In this document: one piece after another, positions 1-11,689 of the stretch
How the letters are laid out: every line of letters starts with the position of its first letter
How positions within the stretch are numbered: the first letter of the stretch is position 1
Source of the DNA: Oxytricha trifallax
Taxonomy: Eukaryota; Ciliophora; Spirotrichea; Sporadotrichida; Oxytrichidae
Assembly: GCA_000711775.1 (NCBI GenBank)
Contig: ARYC01017339.1
Location: 1 to 64,000 of the forward strand
Direction: 5' to 3'
DNA length: 64,000 bases
Notes under the pieces: generated by a model
Databases searched by the model: none
Seen by the model: only the letters and a program-made list of their open reading frames with translations
Told to the model about the DNA's origin: nothing
Translations under genes and position numbers: made by a program

Positions 1-839
1 TATACAGGAGTTATGTTTAACTCTTCATAAGCTTTCTTAGACTCCTTAGTCTTATGAACTGAGAGGTTGTCTACAAACAGGATGATCTCTTAATCGTTGT
101 ATTTATCTCTCAGCTTATGTAGGAACTCTATGTACTACTCTCGCTTAATAGAGCGAGGATGAATAACATAACTTTCTAAGCCAGAGTCTTCACTAATACC
201 TGCTAAAATTGCATGGGTTACAACCTTTACTTTCTAATCGTAGACTTCTATATTATCATACTTCTTATACCAAGACTTATTAATAAAGGTGTTGAAGGTA
301 ACACACAGCTTCATCAGCGTGTATGAACTTGATGTTATAAGTAATAGCTCTCTGCATTTTATCATATATATGGTTTAAATTATTACTATAAAAAGGCACT
401 GTAAAATCAATCACTCTCTTCACTCTGTTGACAGTCTTGAAAGTAATTCCATTTCTTCTATAAATGTTGGCTATAGTTTAAGGAGAGATACGCATGTCAG
501 GAAACTTGCGATGAAACATTACAGCTCGCTAGTCTATGGAAAGTGTGCCCAATACTTTAAAGTCTTCGAATCACAGAGGTAGTCAATATGGTGCTGTGAG
601 AACTTTAATTTTCTTGCAGGATGCTTTCAAGTGCCTGAAGAATAATGCTAAAAAGCCAACAAGCAATGATACCTAACTGTTGAGGCACTCTTGCGCAGGA
701 GCTTTGCTATAGCAGCATAATTCATTACTCGTTTGACTTAGTCTAAATGAATACTTGTACCATACCTAAGCTTAACCAGTAAATCTAAATATCACTCATC
801 ATAAATAGACCCTAAATTTCGCTAATTTCTATTTCTCAT
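1..839 (-). pseudogene. Tc1/mariner-superfamily (TBE-like) transposase relic, truncated by window edge
   Basis: Read on the minus strand from an ATG at 839. The N-terminal part resembles a helix-turn-helix DNA-binding region (residues like MNYAAIAKLLRKSASTVRYH). A second HTH-like stretch follows (RISPQTIANIYRRNGITFK). Near 310-330 there is an IHADEA segment, a plausible first catalytic Asp, and near 60-90 ILFVDNLSVHKT, which fits the second Asp motif of DDE transposases. The frame is broken: an in-frame TGA early in the ORF and at least two frame changes (one at a GTGTGT slip near 320) separate the blocks. The C-terminus with the third acidic residue lies outside the window. I infer a decayed copy of a TBE-type transposon. 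The DDE family assignment is firm; the TBE subclass rests on context (telomere-like termini nearby). Confidence 0.7.
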
Positions 840-928
840 TTTACAAATTGGCCTAATTTCTCAACTAACCCCAATAAGACCCCAACTATACCCTACAAAT
901 CAAAGCACTTATAAACCTCACTAAGAGA

Positions 929-940
929 TTTTGGGGTTTG
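929..940. repeat. Diverged telomere-like transposon terminus (right end)
   Basis: TTTTGGGGTTTG, the complement of CAAACCCCAAAA. It resembles the CA4C4A4C4 end of TBE transposons with one A lost, and lies about 90 bp upstream of the start codon of the minus-strand transposase, where an element end would be expected. Short and imperfect, so tentative. Confidence 0.4.
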
Positions 941-960
941 AGTACCATAAAAGTAAGAAT

Positions 961-2160
961 ATGTAATTTAATTCCAATGCCAGGTATATCAACGCTGCAA
1001 GCCAATCCTAACAAGCACAGTGTAGAATATGTGGAAAAGTTCTACTAAAGAGAACCCTTAAGAAGCACATTGCTTCTTAACATGCAGTAAATCTTGAGCT
1101 AGAAGAAGAGAAGCTAGAACAGGCATTCGCTCAAAATCACACTCAAAATCAAGAGCCTTTGTAAATCTTGGAGGTATAGGCACCAATAGAAATGAAAGTC
1201 TAAAGTGTGATATCAGCTAAAATAGTGCCATAGACTCAAGCGCCTGATAAGAGTGATTTCTTTAACTTCCCAGAGAAGGCATGGGAGTTTAAGCAGCTGC
1301 AACTTAAGGTGAAGCCTCACTGGAAAATTCTTAGAACGCTCAAACCATTGTAGAATGTTCCAATTCCAGCAAAGCCAGTAATTATATTCGATATTCAATA
1401 ATTTAGGTCTGAATGCAACACCAGCTGCTCGCCAGAGGTGAGATTCTTGAAGGTGTGTATTTCGAATACCTTACACTTGACATATAACTTTATCAAGAGC
1501 AAATATATTAGCTAAAATCTTTAGTATACTCTCAAGCCATGCTTAATATATTAAATACTAGAATCAAGGAACAGTCACTAAGTAAGATAAATATCTCTAT
1601 TCTATTTTACGATAGAATTCGTGAACCCCAAAGTAATTGGGCTGATGCAAGAGACTAAACGTTCTATTTTTGAGTCTTATCTCACAGCCAAATGGTTAGG
1701 TGTGTCAACAATACATTCGCTGCCTATCTTGACGAGACCAATCCAAACTGTGCAGAGGCTCTTGAAAATTTAAGGACCAGTGAGAAAATCGACATCGATA
1801 TCTTTGATTTCTTAGGCTGTACCAAGTTTAATTTCATTCATTCAAAAACACATATCAGCTGGAAGCCTGGCACCTATAAAGAGAGACCCCGCAAGGGCCA
1901 ACTACCCTACCAACCATCATCAAAGTAAATTCAGAATGCCAAGAGTTTGATTGAGCAAGGATGGTACATGGCGATGGTGATTCAAAGGCTTGCTAATCAT
2001 TTCATGAGTTTCTCTTACAAGTCCACATCGTTCCAGCATCAATGCCTCATCACCTATCTCAAGCAGTGGTTAAATGAAAACAAGTCCCTTAGAGCCTTTC
2101 ACATCAGGACCAGCAAAGCGAGGAACTACTATCTATAGCAAAGAGATATGAGAATTTGAT
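961..2160 (+). pseudogene. C2H2 zinc-finger protein of a transposon, frameshifted
   Basis: An ATG at 961 opens a frame with in-frame TAA/TAG (Gln). A single C2H2 finger is visible at about residues 21-41: Cys codons at 1021 and 1030, His codons at 1066 and 1081 (CRICGKVLLKRTLKKHIASQH). The frame runs to about 1770. A second overlapping frame from 1692 carries the protein-like continuation (ending near 2160), so one indel around 1690-1700 probably broke the gene. TBE transposons of Oxytricha are known to encode a roughly 57 kDa zinc-finger protein besides the transposase; this ORF is a candidate for it. I see no clear kinase motifs. Flanking transposase relics on both sides support a mobile-element origin. 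It could also be an unrelated zinc-finger gene captured between elements. Confidence 0.55.
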
Positions 2161-2567
2161 ATGCCACCTCCTTCACCCGAACACTAAAATCCACAAGGGT
2201 AATATACAGTATCTAAAGAGTCAAGTATCGAAGAGAACTAGCCAGCGCAAGACTCAACCTTAGAACTTGCTACCACCCCACCTGCAACTCAGATTGGCAA
2301 GAATGAAGAAAGCCCTCAACATGGGAACAGTGACAGGATCTCACTGCTTCGAGCATGCAACTGCCTACTTGATTGTAAGGGGTGATAAAGAGGAGTGGAT
2401 TTACGAATGAGAGTGAGTTTAGGTGAAATCGTTATATTGAAGTTTAAATTCAGCATGTTAAATAATTAATCACATATAATTCATACCTCTATCAACAGCA
2501 ATCATTACTATACACTGCTGATTTCAATATTGCATACTTGTATTTATATTTCTATTTTAATTTATTT
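2161..2567. other. Spacer between transposon fragments, no gene seen
   Basis: The first half may be the degraded tail of the zinc-finger ORF (Gln/Pro/Ser-rich readings in several frames). The rest becomes AT-rich up to the C4A4 repeat. No confident ORF or RNA gene. Confidence 0.4.
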
Positions 2568-2584
2568 CAAAACCCCAAAACCCC
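2568..2584. repeat. TBE-type terminus, CA4C4A4C4
   Basis: The 17-mer CAAAACCCCAAAACCCC begins at 2568. Hypotrich telomeres are (C4A4)n, and TBE transposons are known to end in exactly this type of 17-bp telomere-like repeat. Orientation predicts that the element extends rightward, where a transposase ORF follows on the plus strand. The matching right-hand terminus was not found. Confidence 0.65.
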
Positions 2585-2649
2585 TCCTTACATGGAATAG
2601 CTGTCGTAGTATATTAGAAGTGATGAATAGTCTATTAATTCTCACTCTC

Positions 2650-5358
2650 AACACAGTTTTTCATCGCAGTCGATTCTGAACTTCGGGTTTCTCTGCAATC
2701 AAGAGTTAGAGGAAATCAAGCAGAGTGCGCTGAAGCCATAGTAGAAGAATATACTCAAGTGGACATCGGTCGTGCTGGGCACCAAATTCCCCTCAATTCC
2801 TAAGCCATTGAAGCTCACTTACACCTCAGGCACTCTCCTTAACAATGAGTAGGTACCGCCATCAACGATGGGCATTCTGGGTGGACAAATCATACGACTG
2901 CCATTGGACAATGTTGAGTGAGCAGTATCATCGTTAGTCGATATTTCAAGTTTGGCAACTGATGACTAGCTTTGTTATGGCCTTGAGCAGTACCTTCGTA
3001 TGATTAGAAAGCCATAACAGCATACAGGGTAGATAAACTCTAATGTAATGCATAAGAACCTGCAGATAAAGTAGAGCGATGAGCTGTGGTAAGGCCTGCA
3101 AGACTTCATGAAAGAGCAGGCTGGGGTTTTCGATTTATCAAATCGTGACTACTCAAACCATTAACCAATGAATGGATCCTCCAAGAATCCTTACCTGAAA
3201 CGTCGAGATGCGAAGCTGGCGCTAAAGAAAATCTAAGTGGTTTAACAATACAAGGTGGAGGGCATGAAACCCAAGGATATAGCACTTGAAAGGGGTGTGG
3301 ATCGACCATTTGTATACAAAGCAATCGAGAAGTTCAAGTATGAGGTGGAACACAGAGTGCTGAATCCAAAACAAAAGCTCAAGAATGGGAGGAAGAATAC
3401 GCGGAGCAACCCGCTGTTGCTGAAGGCGATTGCTACTATACTTGAACAGCAAGGCATCTACAAGATCACTGGCTGGCGCCTGCATCATAACTTGCTTGAA
3501 TTGCAGAGTAAGGACTAAGAATATAAGAACCTAACAGTGCCCAGCGTTGCAACGCTATTAAAGGTACTCAAGGAAAGTTTCCATTTACGATTTGGCAAAG
3601 CCCAGAAAGCCAATGCGAAGTATAGAGACCCATCATTCAACGAGAAGAGGCTTTGGGTGTCAAGACTGCTCGCGCAGCTATTCTTGGAAGATGCAGTGAT
3701 CATATCAGTGGATGAATCTAACTTCAGGAGCGATTACATGCCTACAAAGTAATGGAGTTTCAATTCAGCTGCCCTTCACAAGGAAAACCAACAATTTGAC
3801 TCCTCTCTGGCCCCTGCTGTTGGTAAGACCGAGGTTCTCGTCACCGACGATGTCATCCAGTATGGCGAGATGCTGGTTGGCAACTCTAACATCGAATCGA
3901 ACACATCTATAATCAATGGGGCCAGAAAGTATGATAAAATGAAGACCCCGAACACCCCATTTTGAAAGACCAAGTTTCAATTCAAGATGAAAGTGACCTG
4001 AAAGCTGAAATTCTGAGACCCCAAGCAATTCTGGGAACCCCTAGGTAAGTATTGCTGCTATTGCTTAACTATTTGAATACAGCGTCATCAGCAGCTCGAG
4101 AGATGTCAAATCTGATGGTAAGGGTTCTATAGTAGCTTAAGAAGACTAATTGGCAATACTGCACGAATAGTGGCTGGATCTGGAATTGTTCCATCAAAAA
4201 TTTCAAGGCCAAACTCGAAATCGATCTTTACAAAGTTACGGAGGAAATCTTCCGCCTAGAGAGAACATATCTTTGAGGTTAAGGAGTAAAGCATCGCTGC
4301 CACCCCTGTCAATGCAGCGACAAATACAAGTATACTCAGCTGTCACCTATCCTAGAAGCCCCAGAGGGCAGTGCTCAATAGACATCCCTGCAGAAGCGCT
4401 TCAGCGCGATCAGAATATAGAGCTCCTCCAAGAAATCAAGCAGCTAACCATAAACCCTCTCAAATCTCTTCTGTTCTCACTCCATTAGTCCAGAACCTGG
4501 CCAGTCTCAGACTATAATCAACTCAACGCAAGGGCAGCAAGGTATTGAGCACGAATGGCAATGAAAACATGGCATGCATCACTCCCCGACGCTTGCAGCT
4601 GTCCAGCAGGCCTCAAAGCAGCAGCTAAATAACAGAAAATCGACAGGAAGGTAAGCAAATTCTATGGATTATGACACTTTTATAGATGATTCTAAGTTTC
4701 CTAAGTCCATTAAGGGGAGTAATCAAGCAACCCAAGCTGCAGTCGATGCAATTGAGGCCTTACCATCATTCACTTATACTCCCATCGCAGTCGCGAAGCA
4801 GCAAGTCAACCAGCGGTTGGGGTCTTACGGGCTCTTGGCTCGAAATCTCTCAATTACCAAGGAATCCACTAAGAGATAGCAATTTTCGATGAGCTTTGTG
4901 GCAGCCATCACCAAGGACCAGCTGATCTCTAGCCAAATCATTGAGGGGGCCTTCGATGCCGTGCTGTTCGAGAACTTCCTCTATCACACCCTGCGCCAGC
5001 TGCGCACAGACAAGGATCTCGCCCAGAAGAAGATCGTGCTGCTCATGGACAACGCAGTAATTCACAAGTATTCAGAGGTGCTGGAGACTGCTAGAAAGTT
5101 CAAGGTCACTGTCCTCTTCAACGCAGAATACTCACCCTGGCTTAACCCCATCGAGCAGTTGTACTCATACATCAAGAGACACCTCCGCTAGGAGCAAGCA
5201 GACAGCAAGTAAGTATTTTGGGCCTAACTTTTCATAAGATCCACCTGGTGAAGCGGCTTTCGCAGATTCTGAAGGCAATGACCAAGACAGACGTCAACAA
5301 GCTCTGGGCTTTCAGCGTGAAGCAGTGGTGCAGCACCATCAAGCATGGATTTGTGTGA
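2650..5358 (+). pseudogene. Tc1/mariner-type transposase split by a ~1.1 kb internal block
   Basis: Coding similarity runs from about 2650. There is an HTH region at 3220-3330 (MKPKDIALERGVDRPFVYKA), a conserved region to 3750, and the first catalytic motif IISVDESNF at about 3700-3725. The second half starts near 4810 (YGLLARN), with VLLMDNAVIHKY at 5035-5075 (second Asp) and SPWLNPIEQLYSYIKRHLR at 5130-5190 (third acidic residue in NPIEQ). A 30-nt GT..AG intron at about 5211-5240 joins to the C-terminus, which ends at TGA 5356. Between 3750 and 4810 lies a different Ser/Gln-rich reading with frame changes and two canonical introns (GTAAGT..ACAG near 4045-4082; GTAAGC..ATAG near 4651-4685). 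The catalytic domain therefore appears interrupted by foreign or accessory sequence. The superfamily is certain; whether it is an intact spliced gene is doubtful. Confidence 0.65.
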
Positions 5359-5814
5359 AATTGAGATGAAAGACGATGAGTTGAAGAGCAGGAACAATAA
5401 AACCAACCAAAACAACCATAAACAGCACTTGAATCGTCAAATTTATTGATTAAAAGCCCCCTTATTACATATCACACTTTTAAGTTTTAATTCTAACTAA
5501 TCAAACCAAAAATCCAAAAACCTCTCTAATTTTCGCTCATTAAAATCATCATTTTGGCTCCTCCTCCACTAAAGCTATCGAATTTTGTGCTCAAACAGTC
5601 GAGCAGGACTTGAAAGTTGCTGAGCTGGGGGTTTTAAAACATGGAGAATACAATCGGGTCCCAAATTTGACAAAACACTGATCAAGCAACGAGATCTTGA
5701 CAAAAGATTTGATCTCCACTCTAAATTGCTACGATTAAAACAAAAGTTTTGATGACTACTGATGATTTTTTAAATCTAACAATAATATTTACTGTTGGTT
5801 ACTAAACTAGCTAA
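5359..5814. other. Intergenic/transposon flank, nothing recognisable
   Basis: Moderately AT-rich; around 5495-5530 there is a weak CAAACC/CCAAAAACC pattern reminiscent of a degraded element end. No ORF or RNA gene supported. Confidence 0.4.
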
Positions 5815-8800
5815 TCAGAGACAAAAAATGGAGATCCTGCTTTAAAAATTGCTAATACAGTTGATCTTTGAATTAATCTTGTACAGTTAGCTATAAGTGT
5901 TCGAATAGATTCGAAAAGTAAAGTTGGTTGAAATTAATATATTAAATTTAAAATTTGATTAATTTATCAAATTTCCTATTTTATCTATTTTAGCAATATT
6001 GAAAAAAATTAATGAATTATGATATTATGAATAGTACAAATGATTTGTTTTTAAAATTAGAACAACAGTTTACCAGTGGTTGGCTTTAAAATATTAATTA
6101 CTTGTCATAGAATAAACCATGTTTGCGCCAGCAATTGAAATTAAAAAGCCCTAATCCGCTGAGGATTGAAATTCTATGAATCTTTTACCGCCTAAGTATG
6201 TAGGAGCTGATTGCAAGTGAATACACACACCGGAATAAGCTAGACTCATTATTCTTTCTGTTAAGCATAAAAAAGATTAATAACAGAAATTTAAACCCAA
6301 AATTATATTTTATACCATAAAATACTTGAAATAAAAATACTCACCATTTAAATATGCGAAATTGGAAACTTATTTAAAAGTAGTCAATTGGACTCGCAGA
6401 TGAGTTAAGTTAACTTATTTTTAGAGAAGCAGGTTGAATAGCTCGAATTGAGGCTGAATTGGCTTTACATGCAATACCATTAAATGAGTAGCCTAAGTCA
6501 CACTCCTGCAGATTGTCTTTCCATGAAATTCTCGTTGTTCACCAATAAGTATAATTAATAGGAAAAGTTGCATTAAAATTTTAAGACTAAATTTTGAAGA
6601 AGAATAATTTAGATTGCGATAGTCGCTGATGGATTTATTTGTAGTGGGTGAGTTCCACTAGTCTTTTATGCATAATGCATTTAAAAATCGACAGAGTTTA
6701 AAGCAGATGTAGTTTTCACAAATCTTAAGTAGTCTCTCAGCCCTGGTGCGAGCTCGTAGTTATTATAGATTCTGTTCTTATAATAGTGGACGTAGTTATG
6801 CAAATCTAACTATATCAAGGATTAAATTTTAAGAAATTTGATATATTATTCTTACGTTTGCTTCATTAGTCCATAGACGCATTTCTTTAACATAGCATTA
6901 TAAAAGATTTTTATGATAGATTATCTAATAATTGTATAAATTGAGTGAAAAAAATACATTGAACATACCCTGAAAAACTCTTTATAATATTTAGTGAATT
7001 TTATTCTGAAGGTGGCCTATTATAGCTTATGGAATTTTCAAGACATGATATATTTAGGCAAAACTATTAGAGAATATCATCAACATTATTTTTCAATATT
7101 TTTGAAAGAATTTTTACTGAAAAAGATTTTTAAGGTTTAATTTGGAAAAAAGATAACTTACATTTATATAGTCTTAAGCTCCTGATGAAAATAAAATTAA
7201 GAAATGATTCCACTATGTAACATCATGTTTTATTGCAAGTGGCAGAGTAGTGCTGTTACTTGTATATGTAAGTTTCACTTGTGTGCCACTTGATAAGCTT
7301 AATCTTATTAAAATGTATATTTGATCTATACATACTGATATTACTCAAGTCAAAGTAAAAGTATGCAATTTATATAAATAAGCTTACTGTAAACTTATTA
7401 TGCTCGATAAGCGTGAAATCATCAACTTTCGTGTAATACCAAAATTCTAACAAATAATCTGGGCCTATGTTAGTTGTGTCTAAATGAACAAGGGCTGTGC
7501 TGCTGCTTGAAATTGTGAAGATTTTAAAATTCAAAATCATATTGATTTTATTTCACTTATATGAATTTGATAAATCTTTACAATAAAAATAAATTTAATC
7601 TTTCTATTTATTGTAATTTAAAGAAATTGGGTTTTATTGATTCTCTCCTTACTATTGACCTTTGTTATACATGAATTAGTTGACTCATCATAAATATGGT
7701 CGACTGTGCAGATGACTGGGAATGTTTCATCGTAGACATAATTTAATGCACTTGCTTAGTTTCTAAATTATTGATTAATTAAAGAGTGAAAAATAAATAT
7801 ATTTAAGTCAATTTAACTTCTAATTTAAATATATGAGATTCAGTTTGTTTTATAAGTTAACTACATTTTTCTTTAAAATAAGACTGATTAAAATAACTAA
7901 AAAGTATTAAGAAATATCAATAATTATTAAGGATAATTTTTAGAATAATTTTTAGCAAGTCTAAAATACATAAGCAATAAATAATATATAATATATAGAA
8001 CTATTATAAACTAAAAATTAATACTATATCTAAATAATTTTTAATTAAATTCTAAAAATCACTTTAACTAACTTAATATTGATTAAGTGAAGTATCTTCT
8101 AGAGATTAGTAATCATTATAGGGCTTTAATCTCCAGTAACTTATTAGAAGTGGACCTAATAATAAAATAATTATAAAGGTTAAATGTAAGGATAAAAATA
8201 GAAAGTGAAGATTAAAAACCCTTTTAATTTTATAGATATTATTTTTGAATGATATTATTTGTCGAAAAGATTTTTATGTCTCAATGTAAATTTCCTGGAA
8301 TGTGCCTATATAGCATAGTATATTTTATTATACTTTAGTACGTATTAAGGACTAAAGGTATAATATTGTCATTAAAATTTTGAGAGCGATTGATTTTATA
8401 ATACACGAAAAATCTCAGTATTTTACTATGTTATTTGCTAATAGGCTTTATAAATATTATTCAAATTATTTAAAAATAGCATTGAAATTAATTTTATGGG
8501 TTTTGGTTTAAAGTTGAATAGTTAATTACTTTTTAACTTGGTCATATCAATATATGCATATCTCTCAATTTCAAATGAATCCTTTGTAAATCTCCAAAAT
8601 CTCAATTCTTATATATAAAACTTAGGTGCTGATGAGGACCCTGGAATCAGTAGTTTATTAGTATAACTAAATGGTTCTGTGAAAGTGTTTTAATAATGTA
8701 TAGATATAAGCTTACAAAAAGTCAAAGCAGCTTCTGAATGTGTTGTCATTGAAAACTGCAAGCTCACCTGAATTTCTTTACTTATAGTATTAACACCTAA

Positions 8801-10356
8801 ATAAATGTGTCTCCAAGCTGGACCAACACTTGGATATAAATTTTAACTACTCGTAAAACTAGGTTGACTTAGGAAAGTAGAAGTGTACAAATTTACATCA
8901 AGAATATTATTTGAACTTGCTTTTATCTAAAAATTGTCTGATTCTTATGTATTTCCTGGTATAGGGCTGTCATCTCTTAAAATTACACTTGAACTTGGAA
9001 ATGATTAAAATTATATCCAGAGTTCAACTGAAAAGGATGAAAAAATTGTTGGATGCAGGGGTTTTGAAATTTAGATATCAGTTGCTGCTTGATTTGTTAA
9101 GACCATGTATAAGTTAATAACTTTTATAAACACAACATATATTAATCAATGATATATAATTTAATACATCTAAAATGTATTTCTTTGGCTTGTTAATAAG
9201 TGCTTCTTAAATTTAGGATTCCATGTCAGGATCTGTCACATACTTGCAATTAATATTTGTTCTTAAATGTCTCCCATATATTGAATAGTCTTGCTGAATT
9301 TATCTATTTAACTATTTATGCAGCTTGAAGTAAAAAACTTATTGAAATAGAATATCTTCCATTATAAATAAGAAAAAAAGGTTTATCTCAACATATTAAG
9401 TTTCTGGGTTTTGACATCTCCAATTCTATTATATCAATGAATGAATATATAGTATTATCTTTTAATTTTTTAACTTACTCTTGCATTACTGATTATAATT
9501 CTGAGTCACTCAGCTTGATTTTATAAAATGTCATATCTCTAAACAGGTTGATAGTATAAACTGAGCTCCCAGAGGCACCAATTTAAAAATTAGGGAAGAT
9601 TTCCTAATAAAAGAATGATAAATAAGTTAAAATTGCAATACTCTTTTTATAGATACAGGCCATGCGCCACCTGATGTAAAATCCAAAATGCATTTCAATT
9701 GATTTAAACTTAATTAAACGATAATTTATGAAGAATCAGTTAATTCTTAATTATAAATTATTGTTAAATTGAAGATTGATAAATATTTCAAAAACCATTG
9801 GACTTTTCCTAACGCTTAAAAACTACCACTGATTAAATTAAGGGTAAATTGGATTTAGTGGACCTGAGATTATACTTGTGTTATTACTCTGAAGGCCCCC
9901 AGCTGTAAAGTACATTTTCCCTGTATATTCTTCAGTTCCTAGCTGCAAAATTTGGGTGCCAAATTGAAAGAATAATTATTCTGATTCAAAACTTATAGGC
10001 TTCCACCAAATGTTCATTTACTTAAATAATGATAGTATATAAACTATTTATATTTTGGATCCATAGGATTACTTTATAAAAAGTATGATTGTAAAGGTAA
10101 GATCATCTGAACCTAGATCTGCTTGATTGAAAGGATAAATGTATTGGAAATAGCTGCTCCTGTCATTATAATAATATTGCATCTGCTGACATTCTATAAA
10201 TCAATGTATGAGTAACATGTTAAATGCTAATACTTTTTAATTCAAAATATAAACTTACCTGCAAAGTGGAACAGATGATAGAGTAATATCCATAGATACA
10301 GATAAAATCAATATGCTGATGAACAGTTTTCTTTAGCATGATAATTATAAAACCAT
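5815..10356 (-). CDS. Large secreted/surface protein with jelly-roll-like and Cys-rich segments, heavily interrupted by IESs
   Basis: On the minus strand a chain of protein-like blocks of about 80-200 bp alternates with AT-rich spacers. An ATG at 10356 starts a signal-peptide-like sequence (KLFISILILSVSM). Blocks follow at about 10180-10040, 9990-9840, 9600-9510, 9130-8930, 8880-8700, 7780-7670, 7520-7385, 7310-7170, 6800-6630, 6560-6420 and 6240-6060. Motifs such as DYLLEFWYYTK, PAWRHIYLGVN and VTQWNHFLILF resemble concanavalin-A/LamG-like jelly-roll strands. CDLGYSFNGIACKA resembles Cys-rich extracellular repeats common in ciliate surface proteins. Some spacers may be GT..AG introns (GTAAG at 10251), but most lack splice signals and are probably IESs. 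The last block stays open to TGA near 5815, so the 3' end is uncertain. Function unknown; domain naming is inference from pattern only. Confidence 0.6.
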
Positions 10357-11689
10357 ATAGGGAAGGATGTTTTCTGGATAGATGATTTTTGTTGTTTTTC
10401 GAAATATTATTCGTTTTTTTATTATCAAATTAATTTCTAAAAATATAAATGATAATCCTAAATTAGAGAGAATTAAGTCTTGATGATTTAAGAGTTGTTT
10501 TAAAAAATAATTTAAATAAAGAATTTATTTAAATATAAATATTAAAACAGTAGCTCTAGCAATTTTTATTTATTACTAAATTTCACAGCCCAAAAAGAAA
10601 ATTGGGCCTATAATTAATTAAATATATAAATTGTTTTATATGGAAAATAAAAACTTCCCCTCCCCAACAAATTAACTAAATTTAAGTAAAATAGTTCTCC
10701 TCAAACATTAAAGTTTACAAATTTGTTATAGAAAAATAATTATTAAAAGCAAAATTATAATGATATTTAAATCTTAACAAGCAAAATATCTATAATTTAT
10801 ATTATAGATTATGATAGATAATAAAGACTATTTTTATATATAATATGGAATTTAAAAACATTTACTTTATGTTTATCTCAATATTATAAAATAGAGATTG
10901 AGGAAAGCTTTGAATAATTAAATAATTATTAATTTTCAATTCAATTATAAAATATATTTATAATTAAAATGTAATCAACCATTATAAAGCACGATTTGAT
11001 TAAAATTTAATTAAATATATTACCTAGCTATAAATTATTTAAGTTATAATGATATTCCATTTATTATTTTATAAATTCTTCCATTTAATTTTAGTTACTG
11101 GACACCTACCAATCATACATCAATAGATATATATATATATATATTGTGATATGGTAAATTTATTGTGATTGATAATTAATAACAATTAAAACTATTAGAA
11201 TTTTCGTTTAACAGTTAAATTGAAAATGAATTAATCACACTAAAATCAGTTTATTTTTTATTTGTATATCCCTTATTAGCAAGGTATTATGATATTTATA
11301 TTTTGGGGTTTACGACTATTGATTATTGTTCATATTTAAAGATAATTTAAATTATTAATATAATCTTTGATTTAATTGACTACAATGAATTGCTCTGAAA
11401 TGTTATTAGTGAATATTTTATATTATTTATCCAATTTTGTTCCCATTATATTTCATTTTGAAAGTATAGTGCTCTAGAATATTAATTTCAAATATTTGTA
11501 ATTGTAGCAGCAGTTTAATGATTAATTTAAAATGTCTGAATCACTAAATTCATGATTAATATAATAATTAAACAACTCAATATTATACTTAATTATTAGA
11601 AAGATATATTGCTATTTTACATCTATATTTAAATTAAAATAATATTCTGATTATTTCAAAGTTTTATAATTTAATATATTTTTGAGAAT
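10357..11689. other. AT-rich intergenic region
   Basis: Very AT-rich, with short homopolymer and TA runs (for example (TA)n at 11130-11145). No ORF with protein-like composition on either strand and no RNA gene seen. It separates the divergent genes at 10.36 kb (-) and 11.69 kb (+), so it should contain both promoters; no defined element is recognised. Confidence 0.5.
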
